NCBI RefSeq assembly: GCF_008831285.2
Contig: NC_045145.1
Location: 21,468,040 to 21,532,039 of the forward strand
Direction: 5' to 3'
Length of the DNA: 64,000 bases
Origin: Nymphaea colorata
Taxonomy: Eukaryota; Streptophyta; Magnoliopsida; Nymphaeales; Nymphaeaceae
In this document: one piece after another, positions 27,357 through 39,250 of the stretch
Position numbering within the stretch: the stretch's first letter is position 1
Layout of the letters: each line of letters begins with the position of its first letter
The notes under the pieces: generated by a model
Database searches by the model: none
Seen by the model: only the letters and a program-made list of their open reading frames with translations
What the model was told of the DNA's origin: nothing
Made by a program: the position numbers and the translations under genes

Positions 27357-30300
27357 TCAAGTAACACGAATAAGAAGCACAACCATGACAAACACGCAAC
27401 TCATGACAAAGATCAAGAGCCATGTGAAGCATGTAGTGTTGAAGCTCCGTGAGTAGACTTCCATTGCACGCGTATTGGCATGGCCAGTGCTCGCTAGACT
27501 ATGCTCCACAGCTTTCTCAGTAGAATCAAGTATCTGAAGGGCAAAAAGATGCATTAGGAGCTTGCACTCCGTAAGAAATTTTTTGTATATCCTAATACCT
27601 TTTAGAGCAAGTAAATGGGCTTAGGATATGGATAATTATGCTCTTAGCCCTTTTATTCCAAACCAACTATATACTTTACTCTGGATCCTATAAAAGTAAC
27701 CGAGAATTATGGCAGGTGAAAAACAATTTATGAAGCCAAACGAGGCTCAAGTTGTCTTCTTTTGTTTGGAAAAAATGCTAATGAAAAGGAAAACCACAGT
27801 TTCAAAAAATCCTGATATATATCCAACAGAACAAGCAAATGGGTTCAGGAAGTGGATAATTACGTTCTTAGCCCTCTTGTTCCAAACCAACTATATATTT
27901 TACTCTGGATCCTCCAAAACCAAGAATTATGGCAGGTGAAGAACAATTTATGAGGCCAAATAGAGATGCAAGTTGCCTTATTTTGTTTGGAAAAAATGCT
28001 CATGAAAAGAAAAGGAAGTAAAAAAAAATGCTCATAAGTTGCTTTATTACATGCAAGTCGACTGATAGGTCACAAGCTTGTTGGAACACCATAATACCCA
28101 CAATGTGGAGAACTCAATCATCAGGTTGATGACTGCATGCTTGCCATTGGCTTTTCATTCTTTCTTTCTTTTTGATGGTCAAGCTAGTTAGTAGATGTCC
28201 CGAATGGACTTTAAGCCTATGATCCCTTGGTTAAAAAATTAATAGCATGACCTTAGCTCAAGCAACCATCTTTCCGGATCAGTCATGTGCTTGCTACAAA
28301 CATTAAATGATGCTGAAAATTGTGAAAGCAGCTGATAGTTCAAAACCAGCTTTCAGCCACGAAATGCTTTTGACACCAAAATTGGCTGGTTGATACCAAA
28401 AAAAGTCTAAAAACTCCAGAACCTATCTGATGTTTGCAAAGCAGAAGCAAGTAACTGAACTTAGATTATAATACCTTCTCAGTCTCCTTCACCGATTGAC
28501 TCATCAACAGGCTGCTCTCCTTTAGCTGCCGTGCTAGGACAACCATTTCATCTGTGAGGTCCTCCTGTAGTTTCCTATTATACCAGCATAGGAAATCAGT
28601 GGATTGCTTTGAGAACTCTACATCACTGAAATATATTCCAACACACAGAACAGCAAATAGAAAATATAGCCCCATACTTCATCGGGTGGCTACTAATCCA
28701 AGGTGAATACACAGGTGGAATTCCAGACCACATGGCTTATCATGCATCTTGATCATGAAAGAGTATGGCACTCCCTTTACATTATTTGAACAGTTATTTT
28801 TATCAAATCCTTTTTTAACAATGGAAGCAAAATAAGATAATAAGTTCCATTGAAGGATATAGAAATTTACATCATCTCAGAGATAATTGGACCGATACAT
28901 CATCTCATGAACACAAATTATGTATCCAAATTTGATATCTAAATATTTTTGAGCAGTTGAAAATGTTATCTTCTTTTTCCTTTTATTTTGGTTTAAAAGC
29001 TGAGAGAAAATCCACCTCTGATTTCTGCAGATCAAACAGAAGGAATGCACCGGCTAACTATCATTATACAATGCTATTCAATCCTTCGCCTGTAATAGGC
29101 CAACTGTTATATCTGTGATGCTGAGCATTTCTTCCAACCTAAGAAAAAATGGTTTTATTTTTTCAAATAATTATGTAAAAATGCTTAAGCAAATCAATCA
29201 TGTATATAATAAAGCCCTGCCTCTCATCATCCAAATTGCAGAAGCAATCCTTCAACACTAGCACCCAGGTAAAATGGTAACAAACGTCGCAGAACACCAT
29301 GATGGGAGGCCATGCCATGAGCTATTTGCTCCCAAATTTATATATGAAACAAGAAAATGCATTACATTTACATGGCCAAGAGTGTGGCAGTCCAAGTCAG
29401 TTTCAGGTTTGAGTGAAGTGGCATTTAATCACCTGAGCACCCTATGAACCACTACAGTCTAAATGGAAGACTCCCAAAAGATGAGATTGCTGAATTCAAT
29501 TGTGTGAAGTTGGCATAAAACTTGCTATATTATGAGTTTAGCTAGACTTTGCTTTGACAAAATGATATTCTTTAGGAAAATTCAAGAGATGAATTTGTGG
29601 AAACAAATCCATGTAACATTTTGCCTTTGTTTGCAGAAAACAAAGTGGTTTGCAAATTACAAAACAAGCAGGCAATGAAACATTCCAAACTTAAAAGGAA
29701 AACTTATGGTTTCTTTTACTAATTCTCAGTGAAGACATTTGACCATCATTCCCATCACAACAGAAGTAAGAATCGTTTAAGCAAATAAAAATTACCGATG
29801 CTTCTCTATGTGCTCCTGAGCAGAACTGTCCAACCTAGCAGAGGAATTGCTGACAGAAACCTTGGCGTCTCCTTCTGAGTTAGACCTGCATTTAAGTCTT
29901 ATAGAACTCAGAACTCCATAATGTTTCAACATAATTCAGCACCTACCATACTCACACAAATCTCCTTCTAAGAGTTTGTGATGAGGGCTTGTTCATTTGA
30001 CTTGGCTCTGGTCTTGGCAGTGTTTCTTCCGGTTGGATGTCACCTGATTCTTTCAACTCGTGGACCTCAGCCTGAACTACGTCATTTGGTCTCTGATCAA
30101 GGCAAAAAAAAAAAAATGTAAGGGCTATGTTAACATTCCAACATCTTCTCAAGTGAATTCCTTTTCAGCTATCTCCCGATATGAAATAAACTGCTAGTAA
30201 CCATTGTTCTGGACCTCAGGTAAACCATCAAAAAACTAAAAATTTAAAAGAATATCCTTGAGAAGAATTTCTTGTTCCCAATTTTGATCTTGCTTCTCTC

Positions 30301-33300
30301 AAGATAATCAAATCCTCTCACTTGGGAAGCAAAATTAATAGTAAAGCAGAACAAAAGTAAGCAGATTGACAATACAACCCGGGCAGGAGCATGTTCTAAG
30401 TAAAGAACCTAACATTGAGTCGAAATTTTGTGAGTGGACTAGAAGATATATCATGCATACCATGGAAGCTAATGCAGCTGCAAGTGCTTCAATTCTCTCG
30501 GAATATTCATTCAAGTTCACTTTAGAGATACTGCATATTCAAAGCCAGAGAAGATCTTTGAGAAAGATAAAGGAACAGCTGAAAGATTATTATTTATATG
30601 TTGGTGATAAAAACATGAACAGAAAAATGTTGAAAATTTAAGAAACAAGTTGAAACTATGTCATGTGAACATGCAGCATACCAGTGGATTTGAGTGCATG
30701 TGTGCATGTATGTGCATGTAAAAAGTTATATAAAAATATACAAACTAACAATCTATAGATGGATTAAAGTTTGTATATAACAAGTGAAAGCAGGTGGCTA
30801 AGCATTGTGCGCTACTAAGCAGAAGGCTACCTCTATGGCCAGATGGTTATTTTTTTATTTTGTATCACTAAAAATTGTTGCAACAAGTGCATTTTGTTGC
30901 TGAAAACCGTAGCCAAGCAATTGGCTGTCGGCCCATCGCAAATGCACTTGCTACAATGATTTTTAGAGACAAAGAGTAAAAATAATAATAATAATAATAA
31001 TAACCATTCGACCATGACATTATATATCATGACACTGATTCACCGGCCTCTCTCACACACATCTTACTAGGACCAATTTAATTGTTACTTTCAGGTTTCA
31101 TCTTAACATTCAATTGATCACCTTAAACGTTCAATATCTCAGATATAACCAAGTCAAAAGTGCGGCATGGTAAAACAAGTACTCATAAAATTCTGCAAAT
31201 TATTGTAGCATGCTATTATAATTATTCAAAAGAAAAACTCCAACCTGAGTATGCTGCAACTGCTCAAGCTGGAATTTATGAATTCATAAAGTCATGATAC
31301 AAAAAATAAGATACTTGATCTGCTTCTCATCATATGTTTTTATTAGGCAAACAACCAGGGTTAGGCAGAACCCCACTAGATCATGGCAAAACATTTCCCA
31401 ACCTTGTCATCTAAGCACTTGATGGCTCCTCATATTTAATCACTGCATATCTATGTAACATGGGTATGCTGGCATACCTGTGTTGGTACGACAGTGTTGA
31501 GGCCCACATACCCTGCTTTAGTGGCCATGTTGTGGATCTGGTCTCGAACGGACCCAATTCAATACATAAAGTCATAAACTGACAGTAGATCATGTTGACT
31601 ATGCTTATGATAGGCATATTTGAAGTTGTATTTATCCCTATGGTTAACATAAACAGACTTTGTGCCTATTTTAATTTTTAATGTAATTGACATATATAAG
31701 CATTTACGCCTATTTTGAGTTTTACCATAAAAGCCATAAATGTCATAATCATTTCTAATAGTCGACTGCATTTAACACCAGGCATATTGATGGTACATAC
31801 TACATACTGACTTTTGAACCTATTATAAAAGCCTGTCAAAAAACAAAGAAACTAGACTTTTCAAGAGCTGTAAGACTGTAGCATTAGCATTTTATAACAA
31901 GTTCATAATGAACTCAAAGGGTAAATCCACTAGACTGGTGTTTTCCTTCTGAATGCAGGATCTGCATCCTCAGAACATGGTGTATATGTGTGTGTGCACT
32001 CAGCATTGTAATCCCATACCCACACTTTTTAAATTGTCGTGTCCGTACCCGTCATACCGTACCTACACTTAGACTCATGTGATTTGGCTACATATGTTCT
32101 TAACTTCAACAGGTAAGGGACAATCACAAAAAAATGCTGTTAAAAGAAACTACAAATGACATAGTTGATTGTAAATGGTGGAAGCTAGCTGTTTCACGTA
32201 TCATGTGTATAAGCTTCTTCACTATTTTATTTGAAACGCAACAGTGAGGAAGCTACAAAAGGAGAGAACTTACGTTTTGGTCTTTTCCCGATTATCTCGT
32301 TGGACTTACAACTATGTCAAATTAATTGCCTTAGTTTGTCATACTGGTAAAAAAGATCAAGAAAAAACAAAATGACATTGCATTAAAATTGTTAAAAACT
32401 CTAGTTCACAATAATGCAAAAACAACCCAATGGCCAACACTAGGTCACTGCATTAATTGTTTTTCAACCGACAAAAGAATGATGTTCTTAAAAGTTGAAA
32501 CGCTTTTCAGCAATACCAACAAGCAAAATGTTGAACAACATGTTATGAGTTTAAACTCCATCAAGAATATAGTTATTAAAGATTTAATACGAAAGGTTAG
32601 ATACTCAATCCACTTCTCATCATATTTTTTATTAGACAGGCAACCAAGGTCAAGCAGAACTCCACTAGATTAAGCCTAGGCATTGGGCCGGCCTGGCCGA
32701 TAACGAGTCGGCCCGGGCCGACCCAACATCCAAAAACCGGGCCCGGCCTGATTAAATTCAAAAATATATTTTTAATATAAAATAATATATAAATATAATT
32801 AATTAAAATATAATATAATATAATAGTATAAATATATATATATTAATAAAAAATTAAAAAAAAATATCGGACCCACTCGGGCCGGCCCGATAACGAGTTG
32901 GGCCGGCTCGATAACGAGTTGGGCCGGTCCGGGTCCCTTTTTCCTAGGCCCCGGGCCCAAGTCGGGCCGGATACCCGGCGCAGGCCTGGCCCGGTGCCCA
33001 GCCTTACACTAGATCGTGACAAAAGCATTGCTGACATTGATCTGTTGACCTTCTTCAACTTGGAAGTCCCAATCTTGTGATCTAAGCTTTTGTTGGCTCT
33101 TCATATTTTACCACTGCATAAGTTCACCGGTTCAACAGGTAGGGGCAGTCATGAAAATGCTGTTAAAGATAACTACTAATTACATAGGTGTCCTCTTAGT
33201 GGAAGACAGTAGTTTCAGGTTATTTGTATAAACTTGTTCATTATTTTATTTGAAATGACAAAGGTATAATCTACAATAGGACAGAACGTATGTTTTGGTC

Positions 33301-36300
33301 TTTCCACAAGTATCTTGTTGCACTTTCAAGTTTTCAACCATATCAATTCAGTTATCTTAGACATCAAAATGGTAGGCAAACTCAAGAAAGATCAAATAAG
33401 ATTGCTCCAAATCATTGGTTTTTCTAGTTCATATTGCAGGAACAATCTAATTGCCATCACTGCATTAATATTTGTTTGGATGTCACATAGGTACGGGTAC
33501 GGGTACGGGTACGGGTGTCGGTGCTGGTACGGGTACGGACTATTTTTAAAAAACTTGGGTACCGGGGTACGGCCTTACACACAAAATTTCAAATAAGATA
33601 ACATATTCACACCTAGCAAAAGAGCTACAATGCAGAACCAATAGAAAAATGGATCATTCCAAATAGAAGAACCCTCTCACGAAATGATATATCACACCAA
33701 TAACTAGGGAAGACTCAAAGATGATAAATCTCCAAAAGGAAACTCAAACCGGTTGTCGAACACATTTATCAAGTATCAACACATTGAATAATTCCAAAGC
33801 TAGAACCAAACATCAATAATAGACACAAAAACAAAAACAATAATCGAAAATAGAAAATAGAAACTAAAACCATAATGAGGAACAAAGGGAACAGAAAAAA
33901 CAGACGTCTGCTGTCGCTCGTCGTCGCTGGCTGCAAAGTCTGGGGCGGAACCAAACATCGATAATACACACAAAAACAAAAACTAGAACCAAAAATAGAA
34001 AATAGAAACTAAAACCATAATGAGGAACAAAGGTAACAAAAAAGACAAACGCAAGATCGCTGTTTGTCGTCACCGGCAGCAAAGGCAGGGGTGGAGCAGA
34101 TGAAAATGAAAAGAAAAAGGACAAAAACAACAAAATACCGTGACCGTTTGCCTCCTGCCGTCGCTGATCGCCGTCTACCGTCGCTTGGTGAGAAGAGAAC
34201 AGAGAAACCCTTAAACGAAAACATGTTTTAAGGGTTTCAAAGTTTCGTTTTTTTAACGTTAAAATGGTTTTAAACTATAAAATCTAATAATCGTTAAAAA
34301 TTTAAAAATGACACATTTGGACTTGGTCAAAGTTGACCATGCCCAAAAAAGGTCAAAAATGACCTTCGGTGTACGGTCAACGCAGCACCTTAGGCGTACT
34401 GAGTGGCGTACCCATACCGGTACCATACGGGGTCGTACCGGTACCATACGGGTACTCCGTGTGACTTAGGGACGGACCCAAAACAAATGATGTTCTTGAA
34501 AGCTTAAACCTGTTTTATCAATACCAACAAGCGAAATAGTGCCAACAAAAATTTTTAAGGTGAAACTCCAACAAGATTGTCATTTATCATCACAAGACAA
34601 CCACAAGCAAACTTATTCAAATCATACATTTATGGTATTCACGAAAAACATGCATAACAATCATCAGCTACATTCCCATGGGTAGCATTTAGAACTTGAA
34701 AAAAAAAAAAAAAAAAGAACTGACTAGAAACCTTCATATGCACTCCTTTTGCCTATCCTCATATAAAGATGCATGTAATATTGCACAAGAATGTCATTAA
34801 ACCACAGCCAGCAACGTGGCCAACCTTCTAAAAGCACCATTGACATCATTTCAAGCCAGCTAATATTGGTGACAAAATATCAAAATAGTATTAAATCTAG
34901 CCAAGAACTAAAATACGATGTCATTTATCCAGAGATACATCCTCAAATCCTTCCTGATGTTTTCATAAATCTCCCTTTCAGGTCCTTAAATGTGGAATTT
35001 TTTTCCCTTTCTGTTTATCCAATATTTTATGGAACTTTCTATTTGCTCTTAATATCTTTGGAAAAAATACTATAAAACTATCATCTCATAACTAGGTTCA
35101 TTGATCTATTGTTTCAAGTTTTAACACTTCCAAGATCTTTGTTAGAAAAGCCATGCTTTGAAAAGCTACCACGGAAAACCTCACCAAAACTTTGCATAAG
35201 TATACTATAATTGTAAATTTTTAGTGAAGAAAAGCTTCTGCATGCTAATATGCTTTAAAATTTGGTTTTAGACTGGAATGTTTCACCAGATGTCAATAAC
35301 AAATGTTTAGTGAAAAGACACAAAAAGAAGAAAATCAATTATTTTAACAATTTTAGTATAGCATTCAAGTAAATAAAGTCATCAAAAAAAGTTCCAAAAT
35401 CCAAAATAAGAAATTTTAGAAAAAATTCAGCACCTTTAAATGCAATCATGGCCACAGTAGGTTTTACAAACCAATTTTATTTTTCTAAAAATGGAAATCA
35501 TGCTAAGCAATGCCATCAACCAATAGGAAATAAAATTGAGAAAGTGAACATTAAACAAACCTTGGTAAGCCATCTGATGCACTATCTTTCTTCAACTGTT
35601 CTAATAGTTCCCTTGAAGTAGCAACATACTGCAAGAACAAATGAAAAAGTGCACAAGAAAGAAAGTCACAAACACATGCATTGGCCATCATCCATGAAGA
35701 GACCAAGTACTCTGTATCAGATAAAGATGCTGCCAATGCTGAAAACTCGGAAGCATCTCATGTAAATAAAAGCATTAGACCTCAGCATTGCACCGTGAAG
35801 TAATCCTGACTTTTAATAATCCAAACAAATCATTTATGTAAACTAAAAAACTAGGTTTTTTTTTATTTTGGAGACGACCGGGGGCACAGATATTTTTTAT
35901 GACCCTTGCAGCCATGCAACCAAAAACAAGTGCAAACATTCCCACCTTGTTGCCTTAAGAATTGCCCGCTTTAGGATAAAAAGGGCTAAGGCCTAAGAAC
36001 TAACATGGGAAATGAGACACCTAATATGTTCTCCAAGCCAATATGAGTCCCTACAGGTGCCCCAACCGTGTGCTACTTTTGACTATTGACAGCAGCAGTT
36101 TAGCTCAAAAAAATTGCAATAACTAAAGGAAATAGAAGATTTAGTAAGGAAAGTAATGATAAGAAATAGAAAGCATATGGAGGGAAACAATGACAGATAC
36201 AAATGCTGTCACCCTTTGTCACATGAGAACAGAGTAAGGGATGCAGTTATTGGGCTCTTAATCTGTCCCTCTATTTATATATGTGTGTGTGTGTAGCAGT

Positions 36301-36847
36301 CACCATTTAACATGCAGTAAATGTTCACCATGATCGATATCAGAATGCTTTACCCAATCAACTTCTAGTTTTTAATAGTGAACCTTAACTGAAACAAACC
36401 AAGCCTCAACAAACAATGAAGCATCAACCTGATTATTGTAAAGTTTAGTTCTCTCATTGGCACAAGCAATTGTTGCCCACGTCACAGGGATATATGGTTG
36501 AAAGTTGAAGCTGCAGCAATAGGAGCATTTTTATCAAGTGTCCAATATAACCTTTTAAAAGGGCATACAATGGGTGTCAGAATGGAGTATCCCACTGATG
36601 GAGATTATTTGAATATCATCAAGTTAGCTGGATAAAGAGATTGACATCATAACAATATTTAAAGTTCAACAAAATATGAGCAAAAGACAAATCACAACGA
36701 TGAACACATGAAAAAGATCAATCAAGATCAGATGGGGGAACGAGGCTACAAGAAAAAACTTACATGCACAAGTTTTGATGGATTCTGCTGATTAGGAGCA
36801 AAATAAAGCAACCTCCTCAGATTTATTTCTGTTTTATTTAGTCCCAT
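27357..36847 (-). CDS. USE1: USE1-type SNARE, membrane fusion protein (seven exons)
   Basis: Exons 36847-36764, 35628-35561, 30530-30461, 30092-29956, 29885-29796, 28574-28475 and 27533-27357 join in frame to 241 residues. The N-terminus ([14 protein letters not shown]) and the stretch [20 protein letters not shown]...[23 protein letters not shown] match plant Use1. The latter, about 150-212, is the SNARE helix. Residues about 219-239 form the C-terminal membrane anchor ([20 protein letters not shown]) ending RVT. Use1 is an ER Qc-type SNARE that, with Sec20, syntaxin-18/Ufe1 and Sec22 partners, fuses Golgi-to-ER retrograde vesicles. All junctions keep frame and have GT-AG borders. Exons are tiny next to the introns: intron 2 is about 5 kb and full of insertions. 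Single-copy housekeeping gene, convergent with SAG101-L4. Confidence 0.93.
27608..28013. repeat. Tandem duplication in USE1 intron 6
   Basis: The blocks starting at 27608 (CAAGTAAATGGGCTTAGG) and 27832 (CAAGCAAATGGGTTCAGG) run in parallel for about 180 bp, sharing CCAAACCAACTATATA, TTACTCTGGATCCT, AATTATGGCAGGTGAA and TTTGGAAAAAATGCT. They are offset by 224 bp and have clearly diverged. Confidence 0.9.
30843..31007. mobile_element. MITE-like foldback element in USE1 intron 2
   Basis: Left arm from ATGGTTATTTTTTTATTTTG to CAAGTGCATTT and right arm from AAATGCACTTG to AATAACCAT are reverse complements, apart from a small (ATA)n expansion in the right arm. The central loop is about 45 bp. The arm core (TTTTGTxTCxCTAAAAATTGTTG) recurs at 41061-41170. 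Confidence 0.8.
31451..32087. mobile_element. Probable hAT-like insertion in unit A (637 bp)
   Basis: Unit B is uninterrupted where this segment sits in unit A. The left end is CTATGTAACATGGGTATG and the right end, read inverted, is CCAAATCACATGAGTCTAAG, a partial terminal inverted repeat. The flanks CTGCATAT and CTACATAT form an 8-bp target duplication with one mismatch. No transposase coding is visible, so it is non-autonomous. Confidence 0.65.
32671..33006. mobile_element. hAT-type MITE with 8-bp target duplication (336 bp)
   Basis: Perfect 8-bp flanks CACTAGAT at 32663-32670 and 33007-33014. Terminal inverted repeats TAAGCCTAGGCATTGGGCCG (left) and TAAGGCTGGGCACCGGGCCA (right, inverted). 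The ends are GC-rich with repeated GGGCCGG words around an AT-rich core (about 32755-32875). Eight-base target duplication is characteristic of hAT elements. It has no coding capacity. Confidence 0.9.
33479..34469. mobile_element. Probable hAT-like insertion with internal repeats (about 990 bp)
   Basis: The left end GGATGTCACATAGGTACGGG and inverted right end CTAAGTCACACGGAGTAC belong to the same end family as the elements at 31451 and 49220. Subterminal GGTACGGG/GGTACC words repeat at both ends. The interior contains a 145-bp tandem repeat (units from 33803 and 33948). No clean target duplication was found, so the borders are approximate. Confidence 0.6.
33803..34097. repeat. 145-bp tandem repeat inside the insertion
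   Basis: Units begin GAACCAAACATC at 33803 and 33948 and share ATAGAAAATAGAAACTAAAA and CCATAATGAGGAACAAAGG. A third, shorter and weaker copy may follow to about 34190 (CCGTCGCTGATCGCCGTC). The Phe-rich reading frames here on the minus strand are by-products of the repeat. Confidence 0.85.
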
Positions 36848-37420
36848 TGTTAAACCTGAAAGTGGTGAACATGTGATCATAAGAACCATGGGATTATGAG
36901 TTTTCCACTAATTAAGTTAAATATACGACAGGCATAAATTCACAAAGACTAACAACATTTTTTAGCTAAGACTGATTCGACAACACCTCCTTGTACATGA
37001 ATATCACATAAGCTGTTATATGTTTCTGGAGCATAATAAAACAAAGTTTCTCAACTTATTAGTCTTATTTGGCAGCTTGTTTGATTCTGCAAACACCACC
37101 TCTGTAAGTTTCTTTACAATAATTGCATATCAAGTTTCCCCTTTTCTCTTTATCGTGAGGATCTTCTTCAACACAATGTTCCCATGCTGGATCCTGTCGT
37201 GGCATTTTTTCTCAAACCTAAACAATGTGTTACAAATACAATTCAATAAGCATCCAATGAGTTCAATTACATGTATAAAAAGTCACAAAATACTAAGCAT
37301 ACCCAAATATTAACAACACATAATGTAACAAATATTAACACCAATTGAAAATTTTGAATTATTAACAAGTAACAACGTATTACAAATTTCGTGCACAACT
37401 AATGAAGAAGACAAGAAAAA

Positions 37421-37555
37421 GGTTAGACAGCAAAATGAAACTATAATTAGCACAAAAAATTAATCAAGAAAATACAACGGACCCCAAATCCAACTTGTAG
37501 ACCAATAACCAACATCACTTTGTGGGTAGCTATGTTTCAAGTTCCAATTGACTGA

Positions 37556-37600
<45 letters not shown>

Positions 37601-37707
37601 CGTTGACAACTTGACACCACTCCCTTTTAAAAAGGTTAGGCAGCAAAATGAAACTATAATTAGCACAAAAAATTAATCAAGAAAATACAACGGACCCCAA
37701 ATCCAAC
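37421..37707. repeat. 74-bp direct repeats flanking a (GT)n microsatellite
   Basis: 37421-37494 and 37634-37707 match with one difference (GGTTAGACAGC versus GGTTAGGCAGC). Between them lies a (GT) run at about 37564-37598. The 213-bp offset suggests a tandem duplication in which only one copy carries, or retained, the microsatellite. Confidence 0.93.
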
Positions 37708-39110
37708 AAGTGATTGACAAAATGAAATCCAAAATAGAAGAAGACAAGGGTGAGTTATGTCATTAAGAGATTATTCTTTTTTCATGTTGGGTCTGTTCTG
37801 CTTTATCTATATGGATTATTGACCGAGCAGCTCCTTCCCGTCAAATGGTCCTTTTCTCTCGATGTCCACCTTTTGGAACGTGTGAATTGTGATCATTTTC
37901 CAATCCATCAACAATACCAGAGCAACTTTGAACCAAGTGCTCATGGATCACACCCCTGATTTGTAGGACGAATTAAAGTCCAATTGAGCTACGTGTTAAG
38001 TTTTAAATTTTTTCTTTTCTCTTCTTTTTTTTTCCAGATCAATCTTCTTTCCAGCATTAACAATTGTTCCAGTTTAACATACTCCAACTAGCTACCAGAA
38101 ATCAACCTAACCTGTAAAAAAACCCAGTTGACACTCAAAGCCAACTTGGGTGATAGAGCTAACCTAACTCTAATACCAAGTCTTGAGTTTATTTTTCCTC
38201 TGTCTAATTTATTTTTCCTGTCGTTGGTTTGTGCAGCACAGAAGATTGCCTCAAACTCACGGCTAACTTATGCTCTTAGGAAACATAACAGAAGCTTATC
38301 TCTTATGAACTAGGAGTGATTATTGCACTTGTAAAGCCATCTACTATACTTTATCTAACATTGATCGTCGATGAAGTAACGGTAGCAAGGCCCTGCCAAA
38401 CTACATCATTTTTTTGAATCAGATGTTCAGAGGAGATTCCTTTGGGAATAAGTCCCCAATCAAATTCAGTTGCTGGGGGATTAATTTAGTTGGTTTGTTG
38501 TGTTCAAGGGAGTCTCCAAGACTCCAACAGTTGCAAGCCGTCCTAATTTAAAGAGCCCCTTCTGCCTCCCGTCAATTGATGTTGGCCTCAATGTCTCACT
38601 TGACATTAAAAAAGATCAATTGGGGCTCAAACAGGAACTTGGAAAACAATGGGTTGCACAGTTGCATGCAAATGGAAAACAACCAACCATACAAATAAAC
38701 AAGCACCATGAATTGTTGATTAAATTTGTTCAAAACTAAAAAGTTTCCACTATTCACTTGTATTATTTTATTTGCCCTTTTCTTGTGCTTCTATTTTCTT
38801 CCTCCGTTGTTTCCCCTACTGAGTTTTCCCCTTTTTTGCCCAGCCGAAGGATCAACGATGCATGTGTTCAAAGATGACCAAATTTAGGTTGCGGAGAAGA
38901 GATTGAAAGAGATTGACTTACAGTTGTTGGGCGATGGCTCCAACCGTCCACCGGCCGCACCTCTGCTGCTCTGCTCCAGCCTCCAGCCTCTAGCAATGGA
39001 GGAAGAAAAACAGCGTGCAGTGCTGCAACGGTTCAACTTCAGAGATGATTTGAGCTTCTTAACCATTTTTATTTAATTTTAATTTTTTTAATTAAAACAA
39101 TTAATATGTC

Positions 39111-39250
39111 CTTGAGGCGTACGCCTCAAGCACTAAACGTGCCACACCTTGAGGCGTACGCCTCTAGCATATGAGGCGCACGCTTCAGGGATGCGTGCGC
39201 CTCACACCCTTGCCTCAAGGCGTTTTTTAAAAAAACTCCTTGAGGCGCTT
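39111..39250. repeat. GAGGCG palindrome cluster
   Basis: A perfect 20-bp palindrome CTTGAGGCGTACGCCTCAAG at 39111-39130 is repeated with one change at 39148-39167. More GAGGCGC / GCGCCTCA words follow to about 39250. The patch stands out as GC-rich in AT-rich surroundings and is probably part of a decayed DNA transposon. Confidence 0.9.

Larger units (their letters stand above)
31290..33480. repeat. Old tandem duplication (units A and B) in USE1 intron 2
   Basis: Unit A (31290-31446 continuing at about 32103-32465) and unit B (about 32590-32670, continuing at 33007-33480) match in order: CTTCTCATCATAT, AGGCAGAACCCCACTAGATC, TTTAATCACTGCAT, TTCAACAGGTA, ATTTTATTTGAAA, GTTTTGGTCTTT, CACTGCATTAAT. 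The interruptions are separate insertions, described individually. Confidence 0.8.

Noticed and set aside
32843-33080. Gly/Arg/Pro-rich frames on both strands
   Set aside because: They lie in the GC-rich terminal part of the hAT-type MITE.
33479-33540. Telomere-like GGTACGG repeats
   Set aside because: The unit is six bases (GGTACG) but not a telomere repeat, and it sits at the end of a transposon-like insertion.
33769-34224. Phe/Leu-rich minus-strand frames
   Set aside because: They come from the A-rich 145-bp tandem repeat inside a transposon-like insertion.
38500-38739. Frame of 79 codons upstream of USE1
   Set aside because: No ATG start and no recognised domain; may be transposon debris.
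39111-39250. Repeats resembling a CRISPR-like array
   Set aside because: Units are irregular and palindromic in plant intergenic DNA; no spacer regularity or cas genes.
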